A stretch of DNA of 64,000 nucleotides. Origin: Catenuloplanes atrovinosus. GTDB lineage: Bacteria; Actinomycetota; Actinomycetes; Mycobacteriales; Micromonosporaceae. The translations under genes and the position numbers were made by a program. Shown piece by piece: positions 41,592 through 50,093 of this stretch. The stretch is taken from positions 4,760,001 through 4,824,000 of the forward strand of contig NZ_JAVDYB010000001.1 of assembly GCF_031458235.1 (NCBI RefSeq). Direction: 5' to 3'. Numbering within the stretch: position 1 is the stretch's first letter; every line of letters starts with the position of its first letter. The notes beneath the pieces are model-generated. The model saw nothing but the letters and a program-made list of their open reading frames with translations, had not been told where the DNA came from and did not search any database.

Positions 41592-44500
41592 GTGAATGTC
41601 TACTTACGACGAACGATCGCCGCGCTAGCCGCGTCCACGGTGGCCGTCACCGTGCTCCCGGGCACGCTGACGGCCGCACCCGCCACCACCCCGTCGCCGA
41701 CGCCGGCCGACGCCCGTACCGTCACACTGATCACCGGTGACCGGGTCACCGTGCACGACGGCGGGAACCTCACGTTCGACCGCGGCGAGGGCCGCGAGCA
41801 CATCAGGTTCGGCGTCGAGCGCCTGAACGGGCGCATCCAGGTGATCCCGTCCGACGCGCGGGCGCCGCTGCGGCAGGGCCGGGTCGATCCCCGGCTGTTC
41901 GACGTCACCCGGCTGATCGAGTCCGGCTACGACGACCGGGCGCTGCCGCTGCTCGTCGAGGGTGCCGCCCCCGGCGCCCGGGCGGCCGGCACGCTCCCCG
42001 GCGGCCTCACCGCCATGGACGCCGACCCCGCCGGCGGCACCTGGAAGACGCTGACCGACGGCGACCGTCAGCGGCGCGCCGGCATCACCAAGGTGTGGCT
42101 GGACGGCCTGATGCGCCCGTCGCTGGACGTGAGCGTGCCGCAGATCGGCGCGCCCACGGCCTGGGAGCACGGCCTGACCGGCACCGGCACCACGGTCGCG
42201 GTGCTGGACACCGGCATCGACGAGACCCACCCCGACCTCGCCGGCCAGGTGGCGGCCGCGCGGAACTTCACCGAGGGCGAAGAGGGCGACCGCGACCTCG
42301 TCGGCCACGGCACGCACGTCGCCTCCACCATCGCCGGGACCGGCAGCCGGTACCGCGGCGTGGCGCCCGGCGCGAAACTGCTCGACGGCAAGGTCTGCTC
42401 GCTCCAGGGCTGTGCCGAGTCGTCGATGTTGGCCGGCATGCGCTGGGCCGCCGAGCAGGGCGCGGACGTGATCAACATGAGCCTCGGCCAGTACGACATG
42501 CCCGGCGACGACCCGGTCGAGGCCGCGGTGCGGACGCTCACCGACGAGTACGGCACGCTCTTCGTGGTCTCGGCCGGCAACTCCGGCGACCGCGAGGGAA
42601 CGGTGGAGAGCCCCGGCAGCGCGGACGCCGCGCTCACCGTCGGCGCGGTGGACAGCCAGGACCGGCTGGCCGGCTTCTCCAGCCGCGGGCCGCGCCAGGG
42701 CGACCACGCGATCAAGCCGGAGATCACCGCGCCCGGCGTGGACATCGCGGCCGCGCGCAGCGCGGACGCGGTCGAGATGGTGGACCCGGGCCCGGACGAG
42801 GGCTACACGTCCGCGGACGGCACGTCGATGGCCGCGCCGCACGTGGCCGGTGCCGCCGCGCTGCTCGCCCAGCAGCACCCGGACTGGACGCCCGAGCGCC
42901 TGAAGTCCGCGCTGGTCAACTCCGCGAAGCCGCACCAGGACACGCCGGTCACCGCACAGGGCTCCGGCCGGGTCGACGTGGCCCGCGCGATCAGCCAGGC
43001 CGCCACCGCGTCGCCGGCCGTGCTCAACTTCGGATTCCAGTCCTGGCCGCACCAGGACGACGAGGTCCGGACCGCCACGGTCACGTACCGCAACAGCGGC
43101 ACGGCCGACCTGACGCTCACGCTCGGCACCGCGAAGGCCGGCAACCCGCTGCCGGACGGCCTGGTCACGTTCTCCGCGCCGGCGGTCACCGTGCCCGCGG
43201 GCGGCGAGGCCTCGGTGACGGTCAGCGTCGACACCCGCGGGGACCTGCCGGACGGGTTCCTCGGCGGCGCGATCACCGCGACCGCGGGCGACCTGGTGCT
43301 GCGCACGCCGTTCGGCGTCCAGCGCGAGGTGGAGAGCTACGACGTGCCGGTGACCGTGCTCGGCCGGGACGGCGCCCCGGCCGGCGACTACCGGGTCATC
43401 CTGATCGACAAGAAGCAGCGGCAGGGGTACGGCGCCTGGCCTGACGGCGGCGGGACGGTCCGGCTGCCGAAGGGCGAGTACGCGCTCAGCGTGAACATCG
43501 GCGAGGACACGTACCTGGCCCAGCCGCACCTGCTGATCGACGCCGGCACGTCGCTGACACTGGACGGCCGGACCGCGAAACCCGTCTCGCTCACCGTCCC
43601 ACGCGCGGACGCCGAACTGGAGAGCATGTGGATCGGCTCCGGCTCCACCTGGTACAGCGCCGGCGTGGGCGCCTCCGGCAAGGAGGCGATCTTCGTCGGG
43701 CGGATCGGCCCGGAGACCGCCACGCCGGACTACAACTCCTACGTCATCGCCACGTTCGGGCAGCGCAACGCGGTGGGTGAGTTCGACGGGACGCCGTACC
43801 TGTACTCGGCGTTCTACCTGACGCCCGGCACGATGATGGACGGCTTCACGCACGCGGCCACGCAGTCCGAGTTCGCCACCGTGCACGCGGAGCACGGCAC
43901 GCAGGCCGCCGTGGACCGCGCGGCCAAGGCCCAGTTCGCCATGCACGACGCGCTGAGCGGCGCCGCCGCCAGCATGCTGATCTATCCGGCCGGGTTCAGC
44001 CGCACCGAGTACTACAACGCGGACCACGGCGTGCGCTGGATGCCGTTCATGATGGAAGCCAGGATGACCCCGAGCGGCTGGCACGAGTACCTGTCCGAGC
44101 TGTGGGCGCCGGCCACCGCGTACCGGCCGGGCAAGACCACCACCGAGACCTGGAACCGCGCCGTCTTCGGCCCGGCGTTCCCGGACGACCGCCCGGTGGT
44201 CGGACGGGTCGACGAGTACATCTACGCGAACGCCGCGCTGTTCGGCGACGGCGCGGGCCGCGAGGGCTCGTCGCCGGTGACCGGCGCGCGCCTCGCGCTG
44301 TACCAGGACGGCCGGCTGCTCCGCGAGTTCGGCGACACGTACGGCGAGTGGGCCGCGCCCGCGTCGGACCGGCCGTACCGGCTGGACATGACCGCGGACC
44401 GCGGCGCCCCGCACCGGCTCTCCACCACGGTCTCCGCGAGCTGGACGTTCACCTCCGGACCGGTCACGCCGGGCGAGACCGCCGCGCTCCCGCTCTCCAC

Positions 44501-44795
44501 GGTGATCTTCACTCCGCCGGTCGACGCCGCCGGCGTCGCACCCAAGGGGCGCGCGTTCGCCGTACCCACCCGGGTCGCCGGCCAGGCGAACTCGGACGCC
44601 GCGCCGAACCGGTCGCTGTCCGTGGAGGTCTCCTACGACGACGGCAAGACCTGGTCCGCGGCTCCGGTCCGCCACGGCGCCACGCAGCTGCGGCACCCGG
44701 CCACGGCCGGTTTCGTCTCGCTGCGCGCCACCGCCACCGATCGCGCGGGCAACACGGTCACCCAGACCGTGATCCGCGCCTACGAGATCCGCTGA
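41592..44795 (+). CDS. Secreted subtilisin-like (S8) serine protease, large multidomain
   Basis: 1067 residues from GTG 41592. TATACC at 41583-41588 ends four bases upstream, suggesting a nearly leaderless transcript. Signal peptide LRRTIAALAASTVAVTVLPG, then a propeptide. The S8 domain carries the triad Asp in TTVAVLDTGIDETHPDLAG (about residue 205), His in VGHGTHVASTIAGTG (about 240) and Ser in GTSMAAPHVAGAAALLAQQH (about 411). After residue 500 come beta-sandwich modules of unknown type (GGEASVTVSVDTRGDLPDGF), as in large actinomycete subtilases. It degrades extracellular proteins. No sortase or membrane anchor is seen at the C-terminus. Confidence 0.95.
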   Translation: MNVYLRRTIAALAASTVAVTVLPGTLTAAPATTPSPTPADARTVTLITGDRVTVHDGGNLTFDRGEGREHIRFGVERLNGRIQVIPSDARAPLRQGRVDPRLFDVTRLIESGYDDRALPLLVEGAAPGARAAGTLPGGLTAMDADPAGGTWKTLTDGDRQRRAGITKVWLDGLMRPSLDVSVPQIGAPTAWEHGLTGTGTTVAVLDTGIDETHPDLAGQVAAARNFTEGEEGDRDLVGHGTHVASTIAGTGSRYRGVAPGAKLLDGKVCSLQGCAESSMLAGMRWAAEQGADVINMSLGQYDMPGDDPVEAAVRTLTDEYGTLFVVSAGNSGDREGTVESPGSADAALTVGAVDSQDRLAGFSSRGPRQGDHAIKPEITAPGVDIAAARSADAVEMVDPGPDEGYTSADGTSMAAPHVAGAAALLAQQHPDWTPERLKSALVNSAKPHQDTPVTAQGSGRVDVARAISQAATASPAVLNFGFQSWPHQDDEVRTATVTYRNSGTADLTLTLGTAKAGNPLPDGLVTFSAPAVTVPAGGEASVTVSVDTRGDLPDGFLGGAITATAGDLVLRTPFGVQREVESYDVPVTVLGRDGAPAGDYRVILIDKKQRQGYGAWPDGGGTVRLPKGEYALSVNIGEDTYLAQPHLLIDAGTSLTLDGRTAKPVSLTVPRADAELESMWIGSGSTWYSAGVGASGKEAIFVGRIGPETATPDYNSYVIATFGQRNAVGEFDGTPYLYSAFYLTPGTMMDGFTHAATQSEFATVHAEHGTQAAVDRAAKAQFAMHDALSGAAASMLIYPAGFSRTEYYNADHGVRWMPFMMEARMTPSGWHEYLSELWAPATAYRPGKTTTETWNRAVFGPAFPDDRPVVGRVDEYIYANAALFGDGAGREGSSPVTGARLALYQDGRLLREFGDTYGEWAAPASDRPYRLDMTADRGAPHRLSTTVSASWTFTSGPVTPGETAALPLSTVIFTPPVDAAGVAPKGRAFAVPTRVAGQANSDAAPNRSLSVEVSYDDGKTWSAAPVRHGATQLRHPATAGFVSLRATATDRAGNTVTQTVIRAYEIR

Positions 44796-44853
44796 TCCGT
44801 CGTTCCCGCCGGGCTTCCGGGCGTCGTTCGCGCCGCTCGGGAGCCCGGCCCCG

Positions 44854-45309
44854 TCAGGCCGTGGCCGTCGCCCTGGCGTGCAGCGCCCGCAGCGCCCGCA
44901 CGCCCTGCACCGCGTAGTCCCGATCCGCCGCCTGCAGCGCCAGCACCGCGACCGACTCGTCGTCCGCCAGCTCCAGGAACGCCCACGGCGAGTGCTGATC
45001 GAACCGGATCCGGCGCACCACCTCCCACGGCAACTCGTAGCCGCCGAGCAGGTTCCGCACCCGGATGCCCTTCGCGTCCGCCTCCACCCGGGGCCGGGTG
45101 AACAGCAGCACCCCGGCCGCCGCCAGCACCCCGAGCACGATCATCGCGATCTGGTCCCCGGTCTGGAACACCGCCGCCGTCTCGTCGTTGATTCGCCCGG
45201 ACAACCCCAGCCCGACCAGCGTGAACACGACCACCACCGCCGCCGCCGCGACATAGCAGACGACCCGCACCCGCTGCGGACGCAGCCGCACGACCTCGGT
45301 CTCGCTCAT
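44854..45309 (-). CDS. PH-domain-containing two-TM membrane protein
   Basis: 151 residues, ATG at 45309. Two membrane helices (VVCYVAAAAVVVVFTLVGLG and IAMIVLGVLAAAGVLLF) precede a small bacterial PH (bPH_6-like) domain with RPRVEADAKGIRVRNLLGGY and LPWEVVRRIRFDQHSPWAFL. Homologues in actinomycetes often lie beside hisG; here hisE-hisG are 8 kb away. The domain probably faces the cytoplasm. Function is unknown. It is convergent with the subtilase gene (58 bp apart) and divergent from the DUF4262 gene. Confidence 0.85.
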   Translation of the reverse strand: MSETEVVRLRPQRVRVVCYVAAAAVVVVFTLVGLGLSGRINDETAAVFQTGDQIAMIVLGVLAAAGVLLFTRPRVEADAKGIRVRNLLGGYELPWEVVRRIRFDQHSPWAFLELADDESVAVLALQAADRDYAVQGVRALRALHARATATA

Positions 45310-45375
45310 CCGTCGAGTGTCGCAAACCCCCGAGCCGCAAGCCTGTCAGGGGTACGCCGGCGCTACCCTCACCGC

Positions 45376-45933
45376 GTGGATGATCAATCCTGCCACTGCC
45401 TGCTCTGCGCCGCCCCGCCCACGTACCCCGAGGAGTCCTGGGACGCCCGGGACCGGACCATGGCCGACAAGATCCGCCGGTACGGCTGGAACGTCACCGG
45501 CGTGGCCGGCGACCCGACCCCGGACTGGGCCTACTCCACCGGCCTCTGGCACACGCTCCGCGCCCCCGAGGTGTGCGTCTTCGGCCTCCCGGCCCGCCTC
45601 GGGATGCGCATCGTCAACGTGGTCGGCAACCTGCTCCGCGACGGCGACACGCTGCTCGACGGCGAGCGCCGCGACGACGTTCTGACCGGGTACGACGTGA
45701 TCGTCCGCCGGGTGCACCCCCACTGGTACCGCGGCTTCTTCGGCGCGGGCATCGACTTCTGCCGGCGGCCCCCGATGCCGATGACGCAGATCGTGTGGCC
45801 GGACCGCGCGGGCCGCTTCCCCTGGGAACCGGACGCCGACCCGTCGAACCGGGACGCCCAGCCCAGCCTCTGGCTCCTCCCCGACGATCACCCTCCGAGC
45901 CGGTGGACCCACACCGACCCGTCCGCCGGCTGA
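45376..45933 (+). CDS. DUF4262-like protein
   Basis: 185 residues, GTG at 45376. A CHCLLC cysteine cluster near the N-terminus may bind metal. The core DKIRRYGWNVTGVAGDPTPD followed by WAYSTGLWHTLRAPEVCVFG is the pattern of DUF4262 proteins (a GWNV-x-GV then pre-FAYTIGL-type strand). No membrane segment or signal peptide. These proteins are widespread but uncharacterised. There is no ribosome-binding site at the GTG, consistent with a leaderless start. Confidence 0.8.
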   Translation: MDDQSCHCLLCAAPPTYPEESWDARDRTMADKIRRYGWNVTGVAGDPTPDWAYSTGLWHTLRAPEVCVFGLPARLGMRIVNVVGNLLRDGDTLLDGERRDDVLTGYDVIVRRVHPHWYRGFFGAGIDFCRRPPMPMTQIVWPDRAGRFPWEPDADPSNRDAQPSLWLLPDDHPPSRWTHTDPSAG

Positions 45934-46106
45934 CCCTTCCAGGTGATTCCGTCCGGTCTCCTCCGGTGTGCCGGTCCGGCGGACGGGTGGTGAGCAGGCC
46001 GGAAGCACCGATTCGTCCGATCCGGTCCGGGAAGGGGCCGGTCCGGCCCCGCGATGGTCTTTCCTTGTGCTGCCCGTTCCGAACGACCGGCGAGGGAGAC
46101 CCGATC

Positions 46107-46991
46107 ATGCTGGACCGACCACGGCGGCTTCTCGCCGCGCTCGCCGCCGCGCTGTGCCTCACCGCGTGCGGTGGCGGCGGCGACGGCGGCGCCGGCCCGG
46201 ACCCGGCGGCGACGCCGACGGCCTGGCCGCAGCCCGTCGACGGCAAGCTCACCGAGGCGACCTGCGACGTGCTGACCGCGGACGACTTCCTCGCCGTGGG
46301 CGTCCACGCGCTGCGGTGGGAGGAGCGCGAGCCGGCACCGCACCTCGGCCCGAACGCCATCGGATGTCACGCGCTGGGCGACCACTGGGCCTCGTTCATC
46401 CTCCAGCCGGACCCGGTGTCGGCGGAGCTGTACTTCGATTACATGCTCAACACACGGACGGACACCGTTCCCGCCGAGACGAACGACGTGCCGGGCGCCG
46501 ACGAGACCTGGTTCACCACCGCCGGCCTCAACTCGAACCTCGCCGTCCGCAAGGGCTCGCTGATCTTCAACCTGAGCATCGGCTTCGCGCGCGACGACAC
46601 CGACTTCGATCCGCGCACGGCGACGGCCACGCTGGCCGGCAAGATTCTGGAGCGCCTGCCCGGCGTCGGCGCCATCACGACCGGCAAGCCGCACGAGATG
46701 GTGCTGACCGTCACCGGCAAGGGGACGAGACAGGCGCAGATCATCTACACCGACCCGCTCGGCGGCGAGCCGGTGCGGGAGACGGTCAACCTGCCCTGGA
46801 CGACGAGGATCAAGTTCCCCGCGTTCGGCCAGCCGCTGTCGACCACCCTGGACGCCTCCGCCGGCACCGTGTCCATGACCGCGCTGCCCTCCCTGACCTG
46901 CGCCATCACCATCGACGGCATCGAGCAACCGAGCACCGCCGGCCCCGGTCCCTCGACCTCCTGCCGCAGTTCCTTCGCCGAGCCCCGCTGA
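46107..46991 (+). CDS. Lipoprotein with DUF3558-like N-terminal and MmpS-like C-terminal regions
   Basis: 294 residues, ATG at 46107 with GAGGGAGA upstream. Lipobox LAALAAALCLTAC, Cys near residue 21, then a Gly/Pro-rich tether. Residues 40-190 resemble DUF3558 (ATCDVLTADDFLAVGVHAL, IGCHALGDHWASFILQP). Residues 195-285 resemble the MmpS/DUF4307-like beta-sandwich (AQIIYTDPLGGEPVRETVNL, then TCAITIDG). In mycobacteria MmpS is an accessory of MmpL exporters, but no mmpL is here. The combination in one polypeptide is unusual. It is convergent with the patatin gene. Confidence 0.7.
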   Translation: MLDRPRRLLAALAAALCLTACGGGGDGGAGPDPAATPTAWPQPVDGKLTEATCDVLTADDFLAVGVHALRWEEREPAPHLGPNAIGCHALGDHWASFILQPDPVSAELYFDYMLNTRTDTVPAETNDVPGADETWFTTAGLNSNLAVRKGSLIFNLSIGFARDDTDFDPRTATATLAGKILERLPGVGAITTGKPHEMVLTVTGKGTRQAQIIYTDPLGGEPVRETVNLPWTTRIKFPAFGQPLSTTLDASAGTVSMTALPSLTCAITIDGIEQPSTAGPGPSTSCRSSFAEPR

Positions 46992-47002
46992 CCCCCGCCG
47001 GA

Positions 47003-50000
47003 TCAGCGGACGGTGAGCGCGCCGCCCAGCAACTGCAGGACCGTCGCCATGCCGCCCGGTTCCAGGGCGGGGACGAGCGTGCCCGCCGCGCGTTCCGGGA
47101 TCGTCGCGCAGCGGGCGCCGGACGCGGTCTGGCGGTCCAGTTCGGCGGACAGGTCGCGCCGGGCGGCGTCGGACAGGACCCAGCCCAGCGGGGCCTCCAC
47201 GCCGGGCTGTTCGTCCGGGGCGACGCGGAAGACGCGGCTGCCGCCGCACGGGTCGTCGCCGACGCGGAGGGTGCCGGAGTTCAGGCCGGGTGGTGGGCCG
47301 GAGAGTTCCAGCAGCGCGTCCTGGAGCATGATCGGCTCGTCGTGGGCCTCGTGCGGCGCCCGGTACGCGGTGAGCGGCGCGAGCAGTTCGGTGGGCTGGT
47401 CGGAGGCGGGGGGCACGCCGCGCCGCTGGTAGTGGCTGTCCAGCACGACCAGCATCGGCACGACCACGGGCGCGCCGGGGCCGGCGGCGCGGTTGTGCGC
47501 GGCGACCAGCGGTTCCAGGCCGCGCCACAGGTCCAGCGCGAGCGCGATGCCGTTGTTCTCCAGGTATCCGCCGTCCACGTCGAACGTCTTGGACACGTCC
47601 CCGCCGGCGGCGCAGGACACCAGGCCGCCGGTCGGGGTCACGTACGGGAACCGGGCGGACAGCAGCGCGGCGGTGGACAGCCGCAGCGTGGCGCCGTCCG
47701 GCACGATGCAGTCGCCGCCGCCCGGCTGGTCGGCCAGGTAGTCGCGGGCGTCGAGCGCGCCGATCGCGAACCGGCCGGAGTCGGTGCCGCCCGGGGGTCC
47801 GGCCGCGGCCCGGCAGCTCGGCAGCTCGTCGCCGCGCTGTCCGCCGCTGACCGCGGCCGGGATGGGCGCCACGACCACCCGGCAGCCGGTCTCCACCGCG
47901 GTGCCGTTGAACAGCAGCAGCGGCCGCCAGCCGGTGCCGGCCGGCGCGACGGTCATCATGTCCGCGGCCAGCGCGGGATTGTCCTGCTCCCAGGCGTACT
48001 CCAGGACCCGGGCGCGGTCGGCGATCCGCGTCGGGCCGGCGCCGTCGATGCCGTGCAGCAGGTGCGGGAGGTCGCGGTAGAAGCCGGCGGCGAGCAGCGC
48101 GGCCAGCGGCGTCTCGGACACCGGCACGCCCGCGGCGCCGTCCTGGCCGCGGGACGACGCCCACACGGCCGCGCCGAGGCTGCCGCCGGAGACGCCGCTG
48201 ATCGCGAAGATCGCCCGGTCGCCGCAGGCGGTGGCGCCGCGGCCGCGGCCCTGCAGACCCTCGTCGGTGAGGTTGTCCAGCGCGGCAGCGGTCCAGAACG
48301 CGGCGCGCGCGCCGCCGCCGGGCGCCGCGACCAGCACCAGCGGCACGGCGGGACGGCCGTCCGCGACCGGCGCGGGCGCGCAGCCGCCGGCCGCGTCCAG
48401 CCAGCCGCGGAACGCCGCGTCCAGCGCGCTGCCGGCGACCGCGGGCGGCGGGGCGCCGCCGTTCCCGGCGACCGACACGTTGTGGTAGCGGCCGGCGTCG
48501 AACTGCGCGGCGAGCAGCAGCGTGACCAGGCTGAACGTGAGGACGGGCGTGCGGTTGACCCGGCTGAACACCGGCGTCGGCAGCCGCACCTCGGCCGCGC
48601 GCTGCGCCCGTCCGAAGACGATCACCAGCGTGGCCAGCACGGTCGTCACCAGGCCGATCACCCGCAGGCCCTCGCCGGTGGCGCGCGGATCGGCCATCCC
48701 GCCGGCCGCGACGGCCGCGCCGAGCACCGCGACCGCGATGCCGGCCACGTCCGGCACCACGACCCGGCGGCGGACACCGGTCGCGTCGATCCAGCCGCGC
48801 TCCAGCCGGGCGATGCCCCAGGCGGCCAACGGCGCGCCGGCCACGGCCAGGAGCGCGCCGGTCAGCAGCCACGCCCACGCCGTACCGGCCGGTATGCCGC
48901 CGGTGTGGGCCAGCAGCACCGGCCCGCTGAACGCGCGCACCAGCAGCAGCCCCAGCGCGACCAGCGGCGCGACGCTCAGGCAGCGGCCCAGGTAGCGGAC
49001 CCGCTCCCAGCGGTCGCCGGGATGGTCGGTGACGGTGTCCTTGACGGAGAGCAGCCAGGTGCTGGGGAAGAACCGGGTGATCAGCCAGCTCGTCCCGCCG
49101 ACCGCGATCAGGATCAGCGCGACGGCGAGCAGGTTGAGGCCCATGTCGAGGCCGGCCACGAAGCGCAGGATCAGGAAGACCGCGGCCAGGACCGCGCCCG
49201 CGATCAGCGAGAACCACGAGCGGCCGGGCCGTCGCTCCGGTGCGGTGCCGTCCAGCAGCGCCCACCGGCCGGCCACCCACAGCGCCACGCAGAGCAGCAG
49301 CGTGCCGGCCAGCGGGCCGATCACCCGTACCGGCGAGAAGCCCTGGTCGGTCCAGGCCCGGACGATGTCCGGGCCCTGGTCCAGCGGGCCGCCGAGCGGC
49401 GCGACCAGCGCCAGGAACAGCGTGGCCACGGCGGCGAGCTGGATGCGGTGGCGGCGCCAGACGCGGTCGCCGCGACCGGGCGGCGGCGGGCCGACGTCCG
49501 CGGGGAGCCAGCGCAGCAGCACCGCGCCGGCCGCGAGCGCGGTCGCCGTCCACTTCGCCAGGCTGAACAGCGCGAGGAGCGTGGCGGCGGCGCCGTCCGG
49601 CGGTCCGTCCAGGCCGCCGACCGCGACCAGTGTCCACAGTGTCTCGCCCTGGTCCGCGACCGCGACCGGCGCGACCAGCCACCGGGCCGGCCGGCGTCCG
49701 TAGCCGACCGCGCGAAGCGCGGCGAACAGCAGCACCGCGTACGCGGGGACGAACAGCAGCGCGTCCAGCGCCGCGTACCAGTACAGCCAGCCGAGCGCCG
49801 GGCCGTGCAGGTCGGTGCCCGCGGTCCGCGCCGACCAGGCGGTGATCGCCTCGGTGATCTCGCGGTGCTCCCACGGCAGGCCCGGCCAGCCGTTCAGCGC
49901 ACCCGCGCCGTACGCCGGCGCGCCCGCCAGCTGCAGTCGCGCCAGCAGGCCGGACGCCTCCCGCATCGCGATGCCGGCCGCCCCGGCGACGATCAGTGCC

Positions 50001-50047
50001 AGCCACGGCAACCACGACGACGACCGGAATGTCCTCATACCGGACAT
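47003..50047 (-). CDS. Polytopic membrane protein with patatin-like phospholipase domain
   Basis: About 1014 residues, ATG at 50047 (a second ATG at 50038). The first 480 residues hold about a dozen transmembrane helices (for example WLPWLALIVAGAAGIAM and LLAVALILIAVGGTSWLITR). The C-terminal 500 residues are a patatin-like hydrolase: LVLVAAPGGGARAAFWTAAA (Gly-rich oxyanion loop), AISGVSGGSLGAAVW (nucleophile Ser in G-x-S-x-G) and FDVDGGYLENNGIAL (catalytic Asp). Patatins hydrolyse acyl chains of phospholipids or lipid esters; fusion to a large polytopic region is an uncommon plan. The membrane domain could locate the enzyme or be a channel. Orientation of the hydrolase is not clear. Confidence 0.88.
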   Translation of the reverse strand: MSGMRTFRSSSWLPWLALIVAGAAGIAMREASGLLARLQLAGAPAYGAGALNGWPGLPWEHREITEAITAWSARTAGTDLHGPALGWLYWYAALDALLFVPAYAVLLFAALRAVGYGRRPARWLVAPVAVADQGETLWTLVAVGGLDGPPDGAAATLLALFSLAKWTATALAAGAVLLRWLPADVGPPPPGRGDRVWRRHRIQLAAVATLFLALVAPLGGPLDQGPDIVRAWTDQGFSPVRVIGPLAGTLLLCVALWVAGRWALLDGTAPERRPGRSWFSLIAGAVLAAVFLILRFVAGLDMGLNLLAVALILIAVGGTSWLITRFFPSTWLLSVKDTVTDHPGDRWERVRYLGRCLSVAPLVALGLLLVRAFSGPVLLAHTGGIPAGTAWAWLLTGALLAVAGAPLAAWGIARLERGWIDATGVRRRVVVPDVAGIAVAVLGAAVAAGGMADPRATGEGLRVIGLVTTVLATLVIVFGRAQRAAEVRLPTPVFSRVNRTPVLTFSLVTLLLAAQFDAGRYHNVSVAGNGGAPPPAVAGSALDAAFRGWLDAAGGCAPAPVADGRPAVPLVLVAAPGGGARAAFWTAAALDNLTDEGLQGRGRGATACGDRAIFAISGVSGGSLGAAVWASSRGQDGAAGVPVSETPLAALLAAGFYRDLPHLLHGIDGAGPTRIADRARVLEYAWEQDNPALAADMMTVAPAGTGWRPLLLFNGTAVETGCRVVVAPIPAAVSGGQRGDELPSCRAAAGPPGGTDSGRFAIGALDARDYLADQPGGGDCIVPDGATLRLSTAALLSARFPYVTPTGGLVSCAAGGDVSKTFDVDGGYLENNGIALALDLWRGLEPLVAAHNRAAGPGAPVVVPMLVVLDSHYQRRGVPPASDQPTELLAPLTAYRAPHEAHDEPIMLQDALLELSGPPPGLNSGTLRVGDDPCGGSRVFRVAPDEQPGVEAPLGWVLSDAARRDLSAELDRQTASGARCATIPERAAGTLVPALEPGGMATVLQLLGGALTVR

Positions 50048-50093
50048 GATCCCCGGACGGCCCGATTTCCGCTGTCCCGGGGACGACTCGGTC

